Positions 34,614 to 45,944 of a DNA stretch of 64,000 bases are shown in pieces. This DNA comes from Labia minor. Taxonomy: Eukaryota > Arthropoda > Insecta > Dermaptera > Spongiphoridae. The notes beneath the pieces are model-generated. The model searched no databases, was not told the DNA's origin, and saw nothing but the letters and a program-made list of their open reading frames with translations. A program made the position numbers and the translations under genes. How positions within the stretch are numbered: position 1 is the first letter of the stretch; every line of letters starts with the position of its first letter. The DNA lies in NCBI GenBank assembly GCA_963082975.1, contig OY720348.1, positions 61,014,719 through 61,078,718 on the forward strand, read 5' to 3'.

Positions 34614-35494
34614 AATACACCAATACGTCGCTTTGCGTTTTGTTTCGAAGTTGCGTAGCTGTTTCATTATTAGTACTAATTTTCACTGTGCGTCGATGTT
34701 TGTTTTGTTTTGTGTTCGAGTCTTGAATTATTTTTTTTTTTTTTTTTTTTATGTAATAAAATTTTATATTATTTTTGTATTTTAAATGTTTACTTTGCTA
34801 AATTTTCTTTTTAGAAAGTAGTATTTTCGTAACCCTGGAACCTATGTGTTTCTTTTACTGACTGACGATAGTAAGGGAGGTATTGTTTTCACACCAAATT
34901 TTACATGTGGAGATTTTTACATATCTCCACGAATCATGCATTTTGTTAACAGAAAAATGTATTTTTAGCATGATGTCTGTCCGTCTGTCTATCTGTCCAT
35001 TGTGTGTCCGTAGACATTTACTTAATGCATCAGTATGATGAATTGATCAACTTTTGGTGTATCTCCGGAAACCGGAAGTGGTAGTATTACCGATCGACGA
35101 TAGGAAGGAAAGGGTTATTTTCACACCAAATTTCACATGAGGAGATTTTTTTACATATCTCCCCGAATCATGCACTTATGTATTGGTTTAATCCTCGGGA
35201 AAAATCATCTTCATTCGTTTATTCTTAATTTAAAATTATATGACGTCACCCAGCCCTTCATGGCGTCACAGCCAGCGCCTCCTTATATATTATAAATTAA
35301 ATAAAATTAAAAATATTTATGTTATATCGATATCTGTTTTTTATTGCATTAATAGATACATTTAAATTATTTGAAATTGTTTATGTAGCTGGAAATTAAT
35401 TTATTTCAGTCGATTCTATGCCTGGCCACAAGTCAACTTTTATTTTATTTTTTTTTTGGCGTAACCCCGACGCAAAGTGAGGTATTGGTGTATT
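34614..35494. mobile_element. MITE-like element interrupted by family A
   Basis: AATACACCAATACGTCGCTT at the left and the inverted CGCAAAGTGAGGTATTGG..TATT at the right form about 23 bp terminal inverted repeats ending in CTTTGCGT. The family A copy at 34857-35439 sits inside, so this element is older. Without A it would be about 300 bp. Confidence 0.7.
34857..35439 (+). repeat. family A repeat, nested
   Basis: Head ACTGACTGACGATAGTAAGG (diverged from ACCGACC), AACCGGAAGTGGTAGTATTA, TATGACGTCACCC and tail GGCCACAAGTCAACTT. Part of the middle around the CCGT stretch is shortened. Confidence 0.85.
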
Positions 35495-36253
35495 CATATA
35501 TCAAATTTTTTAATTCATTTTTATTTTTTTATCGATTTTTTTATTTATCTTTTTATTCTCTACTTTGTCATTTAACTGGCTATTCGCTAACAAAAGGAAT
35601 ATATATATATATATATATATATTTTGAATAGGAGGAGTAGTGGAAAGAAAGGGTGGATAATTTTTTTTTCCCTCCCTCTGTAAACGAATTCATTTTTTTT
35701 GTTTTTTTTTTTATAATTCGATGGGACTGTCTATGGAAATCTCCAATTGTTCCCACTGACAGGTTGACTGCATTTTTTCCATTCCTGAGTAAACGAAGTT
35801 TCTCATTGCTCAAACAAATCATTAATTAATATCACTGAAACTCATTAATTCTAATTCTTGGGAGTTGGGAAATGCGTCTTGCTTTCTGCTCCAATTAGTC
35901 ATTCAAATTGCAATGCTTGATTTGATTTCAATTTTGAAGAGGTTGAGTTCCTTGCTATCCCCTCTCCCTCTCCCTCTCTCTGTCGCTCCTGGCATTCGAA
36001 ATCGCCAGACGTTGATGGGATCCTATTCTATCGCATCCCATGCCGAGACTGTCACCAATTCGTCACCAGCATTCATAATATTTCATTAATTGAGATCGCG
36101 GATAAAGAGATAAAGAATTCTTTCTTTCTTACCTCGCACCCCCCCCCCTCTCCAACTTAGAAATTTATAATGTAACAAAATTACTCAGCAAACTTTGTTA
36201 TCTAAATCTCGTTTCGTAAAAAAAGATGACAAAGTAACAGACACACACATACG

Positions 36254-36304
<51 letters not shown>

Positions 36305-36871
36305 AATGTTGAAATTGAGTAAAAGCGTATTCAAAGCACCTGATTCGAGAGGCACCTTTTTCAAATCCTTTCTCAGAAATAAACTAAATGAGTATTCAAA
36401 AAAAAGAGAAAAAGAGTGAAAAGATAAAAAAGCCAACTAAAATCGAATGAAGTATTTTATTGTTTATAATCTGCATCATCATTTAGATAAAATTTCTAAG
36501 GTGTCTTTAAAGAAAAGTAAATAAAATAAAATACAAAAAAAAATAATAATAATAAATCTTCATAAAGAAAATTTCATTGAATTACATATTCATTTTTAAA
36601 AGAAAATTACAAATAGCAGGACAACGTTTGTTAAGGTCAGTCAGTGTCAGTGCTAATGCTGGGAATTTTTTTAAAGCGTTTCTACATTTTAACTGTTAAC
36701 ATTCGTATACGTAGACTGATAATTATGTGAATTTGTATTAAATTGTAAACTTGTTTAATAATATGTACTTTTTTTTTTTGTGTTATAAATCTTTTGTTAT
36801 AACATTATTTCAATACCTTATATTGCTTTTGGAACGCATTCTCAGTGTTATTCGAAGTTTACATATACGTA
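35495..36871. other. gene-free stretch with unique segments
   Basis: (AT)n at 35598-35621. 35690-36120 is less AT-rich and non-repetitive, with a CT run near 35960; it is a candidate conserved non-coding block. C-run near 36140, compound (AC)n(AT)n at 36241-36300. The frames here lack recognisable domains. Confidence 0.45.
36241..36300. repeat. (AC)n(AT)n microsatellite
   Basis: About 14 AC units with interruptions followed directly by about 15 AT units. Confidence 0.95.
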
Positions 36872-37167
36872 TATAGGGTGACCATATTTCGAAAACACCA
36901 AACTGGGACAAACGGTTTACCTATTTTTTTTTTTAAGAACCAAATTGAAAAATTTTTGAAAAATGTACGAAATGTTTACGAGCTTAGTCCAGAAAACGTT
37001 TTAACTTTTTTTTTTTTTTTTTTTTTTTTAGAACCAAATTGAAAAAAAATTTGAAAAAAAGTACGAAATCTCCTAAATATTAAAAAAACTTTTTCGGGAC
37101 GCCGGGGCAGAGAACCTAACTAAAAGCGGGACAAACCCGGAAAAACGGGACGTTTGGTCATCCTATA
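36872..37167. mobile_element. MITE with GGGTGACCA ends
   Basis: TATAGGGTGACCATATTTCG at the left and GTTTGGTCATCCTATA at the right are inverted. Inside are AAAACGGGACG and GGGACAAAC motifs and a doubled AGAACCAAATTGAAAAA. It has the look of a DNA transposon derivative inserted at TATA; superfamily not assigned. Confidence 0.65.
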
Positions 37168-37180
37168 TATATATATAAAT

Positions 37181-37200
37181 CTTATCTTATTATACTAGCA

Positions 37201-37236
<36 letters not shown>

Positions 37237-37300
37237 CGATATTAAACCGCTTTAACGATTTTTTTGAAATTTACAGTATAAATAACATGTATAAGGGTCG
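37181..37300 (+). repeat. family D fragment, head only
   Basis: TTATCTTATTATACTAGCAA, an AT run at 37209-37234, then GATATTAAACCGCTTTAACG and TTTTTTTGAAATTTACA; homology stops near 37300. Confidence 0.7.
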
Positions 37301-37768
37301 AGCGATTACTAATGATAATAATAATAATATAAAAGATATATAAAAAAAATAACACTGGTTTCTATTATAATATAATACTTTAACTTAATGAAATCAAAAA
37401 ATATATCAAAATTGAAGAAAAATATGTAAAATTAATGTAGGTATATATCAAAGGGAAATAAGGTCAAAGGCAGTTGAAACTCATCCAGTGGGGGTAAGCA
37501 AGAGATTGCTATACAAGAATTAAAAAAAACAATCGTCCCCTTCAAGATCACAGATAAGCAAAGCATTTAGGATGGTATGTGTGGCGGCAACAACATGTCG
37601 GGGAAATTTATAAATATATATAATTAATATATTAGTAAAAAGTTATAAATCTAGAATTTATAAAATTAAATTTTTATAGGAATATTTTTTTAAAATTCAG
37701 TAATCTCTGTTTTAATTAATAGGAATAAATAAATTTACAATTAATTCTTGATTAAGAAATGATAGAAG
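37301..37768. other. AT-rich stretch, no gene seen
   Basis: Nothing recognised; 37440-37620 is slightly more balanced. Confidence 0.5.
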
Positions 37769-37935
37769 GCTGATTTCGATGGAGAGGCCGGTCAAGTCTT
37801 GCACTGTGTGTGTGGAAACAGAATGGGAACTCAATGCACTCGAAGCACACCGGCAGCAGGCAGGCCAGGAGGGAGGGAGGGTGGGTGGGAGGTGTGACGA
37901 GGTGGCGGAGGGGTCAACATGGCGGCAAATCTTTT
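37769..37935 (+). other. G-rich island with quadruplex motif
   Basis: About 165 bases of far higher GC content than the surroundings. It includes GGGAGGGAGGGTGGGTGGG at 37871-37889, a textbook G-quadruplex pattern, and AACATGGCGGCAAATC near 37917. It could be a promoter or first-exon region. On the minus strand a short Pro-rich frame, MLTPPPPRH..., is open for about 30 codons. No function assigned. Confidence 0.5.
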
Positions 37936-38404
37936 CAATCTGTCAAAATTCAATAATTAATATTTAATTAACGAAGCACCGTAAAATTATATAATAGTAG
38001 TGAAAATGAATCTACGTTTCATAACGAATCGATTCGTATAGGTTTTATCTGTTGTTATAAGGCAATACTTTTTGTTGAACTGTAAAAATAAACCGATATT
38101 AAAATTAATTAAAAATTTCCATTTCATGATACGAAAAATCAATTTTATTTAGAATCTGGCTAAAATTATGTTCAATGAATTTATCTTGGTCACAATTTCC
38201 AAGATTCAGTCAAAAATTTTAATAAAATGAAAAACATAGATTTGCTTTGTTTTTCTAATTCTCCAAAGAGTACAATAAATATGAGTTCCAATTTTTCTAC
38301 TAATGTGAAGCGTTGGAGAGGTGGGTCCTCTCAGAGGCACTCATAACAAATGTCTCACTGGTAATTTACCGGGTTTTGCTAGTTGAAGAATTGACGTAAT
38401 CTGG
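37936..38404. other. gene-free stretch
   Basis: AT-rich to 38300; 38310-38400 is of mixed composition (GGTGGGTCCTCTCAGAGGCA) with no assigned identity. Confidence 0.45.
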
Positions 38405-38477
38405 ATATATTTGAATTCACCCCCCGAAGGGGGGTGAATTCAAATATATATAGGAGACTCTTATAGAGTCTCCTATA
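38405..38477. repeat. two adjacent perfect hairpins
   Basis: 38405-38425 and 38429-38449 form a perfect 21 bp stem (TTTGAATTCACCCCCC/GGGGGGTGAATTCAAA plus AT) with a 3-base GAA loop. 38449-38461 and 38465-38477 form a second perfect 13 bp stem (TATAGGAGACTCT) with loop TAT. They share a boundary base. Confidence 0.93.
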
Positions 38478-39179
38478 AGAGACAAGATTTAATTTTTTTT
38501 TCTTTTTAATAAATCTATACTAGATATTCTCCTTCATCCAAATAAACTTGATTTTTTGAAGGATAAAGGGAGGGGAGGAGGGAAGAGTCAGAGTAAGGAG
38601 ATTGATTGAAAGGAGTCAACGGATAAAGGACATGATTCCTCCAGGTAGAAGAGTGATTTAGAAGAAATCATGAGCTCACGTGAGGGCAGGGACGCTACTC
38701 CCTGAAGTAGAAATCTTTTCTATTGGGATCATAGAGAAGAGACTACCCGTTACCCGTTTTCCTATTATTATTGATATTTTTAAGAAATAATAATTATTTT
38801 CTACTTAGGAAACAAATTTTTGATGGGTCATTTTAAGAAAACCCATTTAACAATTGTAATAAATAATTAAAAAATTGTAAAATTTTTAAAGTTAATAAAA
38901 ATAAATTTTATAAATTTGTTAAATGCTCAAGTGATAGCTCGGTGTTACAGGTACTATATATATATAAACGGGTAAACGAAAACCACGTAAACCGAGAACT
39001 AATCGTATTATATTAATTTATATTTTATAAAATTGGAAAAAATAAACATTACACATACACAGTGTTTAGTTTTATTAAATTTTAATGGAAATGAGATGAT
39101 TTGGTAACTCCAAATTAATTCAAACAAGATATGAAAACTCCAAATAGTATAATTTTTCAATCAAGGTCAATATTAATAT
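38478..39179. other. gene-free stretch
   Basis: 38560-38760 is purine-rich and non-repetitive, the rest AT-rich. No exon or element recognised. Confidence 0.45.
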
Positions 39180-39715
39180 ATCTAATCTTATTATACTAGC
39201 AAATATATATAAATATATTTTTGAGATATTAAACCGCTCTAAGAATTTTATTTGAAATTCATACCATTGATAATTTTTATAAAGAAAAATCGTTCTGTAT
39301 TGGTTTCAGCCTCGGGAAAAATAATCTTTGTTAGTTTTTTCTTAATTTAAAATAGTAAATTTAAATGACGTCAGCAACTACATGAGCCTCTCCAGACAAC
39401 ACTTCCTTAAATACAAAATATTATAAATAACATAAAATTAAAAGTATTTACATTAATAATATTTTGTAATTAAATTACGAAATATATATTATGTTATATC
39501 CACAGGCCATACTTTTCTGTCTTTAATACTTACGTTTAAGGGCTGCATGTTTTATGAGTATTTTTTTTTAATTTATGTTCTTTTGATATTATTTGAAATT
39601 GTTTCATATATTTTGTCCTTTTTTTTATTTTAAATAATAATCTTAATCTTAAATATTCATAGTTCATAAGGAATAATTTTTTTAAAGTACCGATCGGCGG
39701 CTCGGTGAAGCATTG
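39180..39715 (+). repeat. family D repeat, full length
   Basis: TCTTATTATACTAGCAAATA, GATATTAAACCGCTCTAAG, GTATTGGTTTCAGCCTCGGG, ATGACGTCAGCAACTACATG, CCACAGGCCATACTTTTCTG and end GCGGCTCGGTGAAGCA. Confidence 0.85.
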
Positions 39716-39764
39716 GATCAATTAAAAAATGATGAATATTTACAAATCTATAGTGTATAGATCA

Positions 39765-39950
39765 TGAATGGATTGCTTTGTATTTGATGAAGGTGGTGGT
39801 GGTGGTGGGGGTGGCGAGGAGAGCGTCTTGCTTTCACTTGGCTATAAGGAGGCGGAGTGGGGAGCCGAGCAAAAACCAAGCGCCTGGCCACAGGCAGGCG
39901 GCAGCCTGCAGTGGAGGGGAGTTCTGCGTGGAGAGAAGACACCGAAAAAT
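39765..39950 (+). other. GC-rich island with TATA-like box
   Basis: GGTGG repeats at 39789-39812, then CTTGGCTATAAGGAGGCGG near 39838 and a GC-rich tail GGCAGGCGGCAGCCTGCAG. The overlapping plus frames and the His/Pro-rich minus frame (39748-39942) all stay open because of composition. It could be a promoter and untranslated first exon; no product recognised. Confidence 0.4.
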
Positions 39951-40805
39951 CTTATTTTACACGATATTATGGATGATTCAATCATACACTATTTCACTAT
40001 TATCTTGTAAAGTAATTATTGCACAATAAATTTACTCAATATTCGTTTAATAAATTTAATTATATAAAATTTTCATCGTTTTTTACAATTCTTTTGTGTT
40101 TTCGAGACTTTATAGAGATTTTTTTTTTATAAATTAAAGATACTTATTCTATTTATTTATTATTAAATACTTTTTAGTGATTTAAGAAAGTAAATTAAAA
40201 AAAAGAAAATTTCATAAAAGGGCAAAAAAAAAAAATCGAATCGTGACCGGATTTTTAAGAAATCTTTGTTAGAGTTCGCCACAAATTAAAGTTTATGAAT
40301 GAACGAACTTGTTTGTTTCATTCCTCTCTACAAAGCGACAATTTCAATATAATTGTTATTTTCAGCGTGCTCGTTTTTATGTCTAATTAATAAATGTTCC
40401 ATAATATTGAAAAACGAAATTGTTTGTTCGTTTTCATTATCTTTCCCTGGAAATGATTATATAAACAATATGAATGTCTCTCAATAAATATTTATTTAAT
40501 TAATGATAGCAACAGTGCCAATGAAACATACCCTCTCTTTGCTACTTAATGGATTACATATCACCAGGCCATTACCTCACCCCAACAAAACTTAATTAAA
40601 GTGACATAAAGAGAAAATTAAGAAAAATAAATCAATAATATAATATCGTTAAAAATAAAATTAAAAAAAATTAAATTTTTTTCAACCAAAATGGAATAAA
40701 TCAATAAATTCTCATTCCCAATATATATACTTTTGAAAAATATATACCAACAATAGTTATTTTGTAATCGAATATATTAAATGTAAAATATGTATAATAA
40801 ATTTC
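39951..40805. other. AT-rich stretch, no gene seen
   Basis: 40260-40620 has more balanced composition; nothing assigned. Confidence 0.45.
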
Positions 40806-41025
40806 TCGTGGTCCAGTGTTCAAGTCTCGGGCCTGGTAAGGGATTTTCTCTAGCTTGGGTCAACCCAGCCTCCGGGAGCGAAATTGGGAAGATATTTGAT
40901 AAAAAGTAGCGCCACCGAACAAGAAAATCAAGATAGAGGTTGATAGGATTCTACTTATAATAGGATTTATATTTGATATAACCGACTTGATATGCACTGT
41001 TCATCCGTAGGATGTACAAAAGTTT
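40806..41025 (+). mobile_element. tRNA-derived SINE (family F), 5' truncated
   Basis: Begins at CTCGTGGTCCAGTGTTCAAG (box B region), with CGGGCCTGGTAAGGGATTTT, AACCCAGCCTCCGGGAGC, the GAAAATCAAGATAGAGG body and end GGATGTACAAAAG. A short deletion removes the TATGGGACGG segment. Confidence 0.8.
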
Positions 41026-41878
41026 TTCAAATCTTTAAAATATTAATCTAATTATTTTATAAAGCACAATTCTAAAAATATAAAGTACAAATCTCTATTT
41101 TATATATAATTTATATATAAAATTTCCATTTTTGATACTTTTCTATGAACCTTATATTACAAAAAATAATAGAATAATAAAACCTGCTATACTCGAGGAG
41201 GTAAGAGTTGGTGCATGAGGGGTGGAGGCCAAGAGATGCGGGGCTCCACTTAGAGTGATTTCCCCACCACCACAGTCTTCTACTCTCTCAAACGTTCCGA
41301 GTGATAAAAAAGTAATTTTGACATAGATTTTTATTTTATTTATTTATTTTTAATTATTATTGTTATTAATTTTATTTTATTTTTAAGGTTTGGTAAAAAT
41401 TTTCGATTTCAATTTTCATTCATTCATTTAAACATTTGATTATTAACAAATTCATTCAAGATGAGTAATAATAATAACAATAAAATGTTTTATATACTAA
41501 TATGACAACTTCATTCAAGCAATAACTAATTTTAAAATATACCCCTCTCAATACTTCCCATTAGACGTTAATCTCAAATTAGTTTAACATTTACACTTAA
41601 CATGAATCACAGGTACCATTCTAGTTCTCTATCAGCCTTTCATTTCGTGTATTGTATACATTGAAATAAAGCAATTATAAGTGCATTAATGACCTTTAAA
41701 TATACACCTATTAGCTTGTTATGTTTTCAAATTGAATTAATATCTCATTTGTCATATTCCAATAGACCATACAATGAAAAATTAAAATCTTTTATTATAA
41801 AAATAGATATTCTATTTGAAAAACAATCATTACTATGATAAATTTTATATATTTTAAAATTCCATCAACTCTTTTTTT

Positions 41879-41914
<36 letters not shown>

Positions 41915-42867
41915 AATAATATATATATATCAGTCTATTTTAATTAGCTAATAAAATATTCATGGATTCATTTAAATTAATCTCAAGGAATTAAATAAAT
42001 ATATTTTCAATGAAGGACCGGAAAACTCATTTTTTGACAAATTCGAAATAACAGTCGATTCTAATTTAAAATTACACGGTTAATCATTTCCTGGGCTCAG
42101 TTCTCGGTTTAACCACTTGGAATCGTCCAATTCATGTTTATGTTAACAATTTAAAATGTTTGGCGTCAAAAACATTGTAATCTTATTTGGCAAAATAAAG
42201 ATAACCATTACGCAACGATGACGATATATCTTTTTATGTTGGCAATAATTCATATTCAAAATATTGAAAAAATAATAAAATATTACAATCAATATAACAT
42301 ATTTTAAAGATCAATAACAATAAATTTACAATACAATTAAACAATGTAATATATATATATATATACGCTTTTAATAAAAGCTCCTGGCAATTAAATAAGT
42401 ACACTGAACAAGAAAAGAAAACAGATCGAAAAAACAGCAAAGGACGTAATTGCAGGACGCTGCTGCCCACCCTTGCAGTATACCCTTTGCCTCTATAGAG
42501 CGGCTACAAATAGAATCAATTGCTTTTTCCTTGTTATTCAATTTAGCTCTTAACAAGAACAGAAAAGAGCAATCCCATAATGTCATAATACTAATCACTT
42601 ATTTGGACATTTTTTATTTAGTTCATTAATTGAAGAAAAGTAAAGGAGGTGAATTAAAAAACATTAATATATAAGTTAATATAAGTTTAAATAAAAACAA
42701 AAACAAAAAAAAAAACTAAAATCAAACAATATTAAAAAATACATTAAAAATTTAAAAATAAGGTATGATCATTATTGGTCTTGACAAACATTAATGAAAA
42801 AAATAAGATCAAATTATGATGATAATAGAGTTTTTAATTCTAAAAAAAACTTTCTTTTTACAATATT
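41026..42867. other. long gene-free stretch
   Basis: (AT)n at 41881-41912 and 42350-42366. 41190-41300 is a mixed-composition patch. 42100-42200 (AACCACTTGGAATCGTCCAA...) weakly resembles the N repeat. Overlapping minus frames 42234-42598 have no recognised domain. Confidence 0.45.
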
Positions 42868-43290
42868 TCTCGATCGCTTCTAGTTTCCAAGATAAAAATT
42901 CATAAAATTTGCATATAAATCCATTGACATTCGATTTAGCTACCATATTTTATTCATTTGGCCAGCAGAGGGGTTCACTAATTTTCTGTTTGTTTTACAG
43001 TTCGGTTTGAATATATGAAAATTAAAAAAATAATTAATTAAATCATTTTTCTATATCCAAACCGAACCGAAAAAAACCCGAAAATTAGTAAATAAGTGAA
43101 TAATTACTGAATGAGTCAATAAAACATTACTAAATGGCTGCTTATTCATAACTAATTTATCGATCAATCTATAATATTTTTTATCTCGTAAACTAGAAGA
43201 GACAGAGAAATATTGCATGAGGAAAGTGTCTTTGGAATTAAAAAAGGAATCCACTGTCAAAGTTTCAGCCAAATCCCTGAAGTTTCCCGG
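42868..43290. repeat. family E element, diverged copy
   Basis: GCTTCTAGTTTCCAAGATAA, GGCCAGCAGAGGGGTTCACT, an inner palindrome with AATTAATTAAATCATTTTTC, CTCGTAAACTAGAAG and TGTCTTTGGAATTAAAAAAG. Left and right parts are inverted copies, and it differs from the 6195 copy throughout. The 73-codon minus frame lies in the right arm. Confidence 0.7.
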
Positions 43291-43729
43291 TTTGTAAACA
43301 ATTACCTTATAATTAAATATTTAAATTTAAGAATAATAAAAACTTTTTTTGAAAAAATTCTAATAAAAGGAAACTAAGATCTATCAGGGGGCCTCATTTT
43401 AATTTTGTAAATACATTTTAGTTAGTTCATATTTGACTGGAAAATTACGCACAAACAGCTAAATAAATTGCCATAAAAATGTATGTGAAAATATGATTAT
43501 ACGCATGAGAAATTGATTTACTTGTTTAAAATTTTTTTGATATTGTTGACAAATCTTAAAAAACAAATTAAAATCCCAATAAATATTATTATTAATTATA
43601 ATGTAATCGATCAGCTATTTCAATAGGAGGGTAAAAAGGGACAAATTGATAAACTCTTCTATTTTTTTTAAATGCATATTAGATAAAAAAGGGTTTAATT
43701 ATTTGTTCAAATGGGTTGTATATAATTTG
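43291..43729. other. AT-rich stretch, nothing recognised
   Basis: No gene or repeat family identified. Confidence 0.5.
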
Positions 43730-44085
43730 TAATTATCTCATCCATTCGATTTGCGTTGAGAGCCTTCGGCCATTTTGGATCTTTCCCATCTCCTGGAGCA
43801 CCGCAATGCGATTAAGGGCCCTCAAAGTGTTTGCATTACCCGAGGACCTTAACAACTGTTACAGTTACGACTCTATATCCCACGATACCATAGGGGCTGC
43901 CCATTGTAGTGATTGTGGTCGAGGCGATTTGGCGACAGTGGGTAGAAATGCAAATCGCCACCCTTCCGACAGGAAACCGGAAGAATAGAATCCTCGAAGC
44001 AACGAGAGGAAATATCGGCAAGATAACCAGCAAGCAACCCCTCGTTCTCTTGGGGCTCGAGAACGAAAACTTCAAGAGAAAAATA
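43730..44085. other. unassigned GC-rich segment
   Basis: About 350 bases of balanced composition, unlike its surroundings. It has plus frame 43716-43988 and minus frame 43836-44132 both open (90 and 98 codons). No domain recognised. It ends just before ACGAGGGTCAATCAAATAAA (44091), which resembles a mariner-type terminal repeat. It could be an undegraded piece of a recent mobile element. Confidence 0.4.
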
Positions 44086-44087
44086 TA

Positions 44088-44125
44088 TATACGAGGGTCA
44101 ATCAAATAAAAACGAGCCTTTTGTA
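44088..44125 (+). mobile_element. mariner-like terminal repeat, isolated
   Basis: TACGAGGGTCAATCAAATAA after a TA, similar in pattern to the mariner end CGAGGTCTGTTCAAAA at 50739. No partner end or transposase nearby. Confidence 0.35.
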
Positions 44126-44291
44126 TAAACAAAATATATTTTACAGGAAACAGTTACATTTCTGCAAATTATTTTTTTTTTTTTTTTATTATGCATTTTT
44201 CCTAAATTTGTGATAATTTTATTCATTCTCGTAAAATAAAGTTGGACGTGTATAAATCAGTTACGAACAACGAGTGTAAGACGACAGAATA

Positions 44292-44402
44292 TGACGGAAA
44301 AATGTAAACGCCATGTTAGCGCTGTTGTTAGGCAAACCGAGTGAGAAAGGCCATTGTCATTGTCCGACAATAGCGCCCCATGCCGTTTACATTTTTCCGT
44401 CA
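44292..44402. mobile_element. family K MITE, 111 bp
   Basis: TGACGGAAAAATGTAAACG at the left and CGTTTACATTTTTCCGTCA at the right are inverted for about 45 bases in total, with inner GCGCTGTTGTTAGGCAAAC versus GTCCGACAATAGCGC. Copy at 19249-19348. Confidence 0.85.
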
Positions 44403-45351
44403 CTTACCTATCATAAATTTGATAACCGAATGAATCTTCACTCTGGACCATGAAACAAATTGGGAGGGGAACGTGCGAGAACGACGTTCCCTTACCTTTT
44501 TTCAGATCCGGAACGCGTTCCAGTACTTAAATCTACTGTTAGAATTTGTTTTTTTGTGTTCGTAAATATTTTGTATAGTAAGAATAAGGAAAGATTTTTA
44601 TCTTTATATGGAAAAAAAAAATAGTTTGCTGAAAATATAACTTTTTTTTGCTCCCACTATGCGTTCCCTTGCTTCTTATTTTACCAATACATCACTGCCA
44701 TGAATGAAACTGGGTATCCAATCTCTGGTAAATTTCGTGTAGTTTTACATTTTCCCATACCAGGAACTTTATACTCAACATAGACATACTCTTTTCTATC
44801 ATCATAAGGGTTATTAAATAAGTATGGGACAAGCCGGCTGATGTGGTTTCTCAACTCTCTGTTTATTCCTACCTAACGACTATAAGTGCCTAATCACATA
44901 CACTTCCCAATGCTCAACCACCAAAGGCTAGTATATATATTAAAAAAAAAGAGAATTCAAATACAAGTCCAGGTGGTGGTCCTAAAATATAAGGGTGGTC
45001 TTGGGTGAGAGCGAGAGGAAAAAAAACTTGAATAAAAAAGAGTAAAAAAAAAAAAAAAACATGAAAAATAGGGAGATTTTGAAAAGAATGGATAATTATT
45101 TTCCTATTAAAAAAAGATAAAAATGTTAAAAGTCCGATCTAAAACCTGAACTCAATCAGATAATCTTTTGAATAAAATGATCTAAAGGAAGATTATTACA
45201 TTTATAAACCCCATTCATCTTGATTTGGGGAATTTAGTCATCTTAAAAGAATATTTTTTTAATAATTACTTGGTAACAGCAACCACATTTCCTCACAACG
45301 TCCATCACATCCACACCTAAAATTATAATTATTTTATTTTCTTTATTTTTT
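44403..45351. other. gene-free stretch with GGAACG motifs
   Basis: 44465-44530 contains GGGGAACGTGCGAGAACGAC and GGAACGCGTTCC, reminiscent of ends of some hAT-like repeats but not resolved. A-rich runs near 45040-45060. Nothing else recognised. Confidence 0.4.
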
Positions 45352-45944
45352 TTACTATATCGCCAGAGATAGTATTGCGATCACGAAAATTTTCGATATC
45401 GAGATTTTGATGTTTTTATACGTTTTGAAGGTCCCTGAGTCATTTATACTAGGGTGAGAAAAATGTGTCTGTGTGTGTCTGTAGACAAGATTACGCAAAA
45501 ACGGTTTGAGCTAGAATAATGAAATTTGGTATACGCGCATTATTCAAAATTTGTAGTTTTCTATCAACTTTTGAGAAATCTAGCTCAACCGGAAGAGGGT
45601 CATTATCTACCACGTTTTGATTTTTTGTCCTCTAAACTGACCGTAAAAATAAAGATATATGTTTGATAGTTTTTCACATGATTAAAAATTGTATAAAACT
45701 GCTATATATAGAATTTCAGCTTGATTGAATCGCTGAAAGTACCGGAATTCATTTTTTAAAACGACTGCAAATCACGCGCCAACACGTGACGTGGTGCCAT
45801 CAACAAAGAGGAAACACGCGCTGGTTGAATAAATATTATTTATTAATTTTAATTTATAATTTAATTAATTAAATTTAATTTAAATATAATATATGTTAAT
45901 CCAATTCAAATTTGCGAGATAGTCGAGTGGAGACACTCCAGCTT
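45352..45944 (-). repeat. family B repeat, full length
   Basis: Both end hairpins are present (TATCGCCAGAGATAGTATTG and GTGGAGACACTCCAGC), with intact middle modules. It is among the best preserved copies and a good reference for the family. Confidence 0.88.

Noticed and set aside
39748-39942. His/Pro-rich minus frame
   Set aside because: Generated by the GGTGGT repeat and the general GC bias of the island.
43051-43272. 73-codon minus frame with mixed residues
   Set aside because: It coincides with the right arm of a family E inverted-repeat element.
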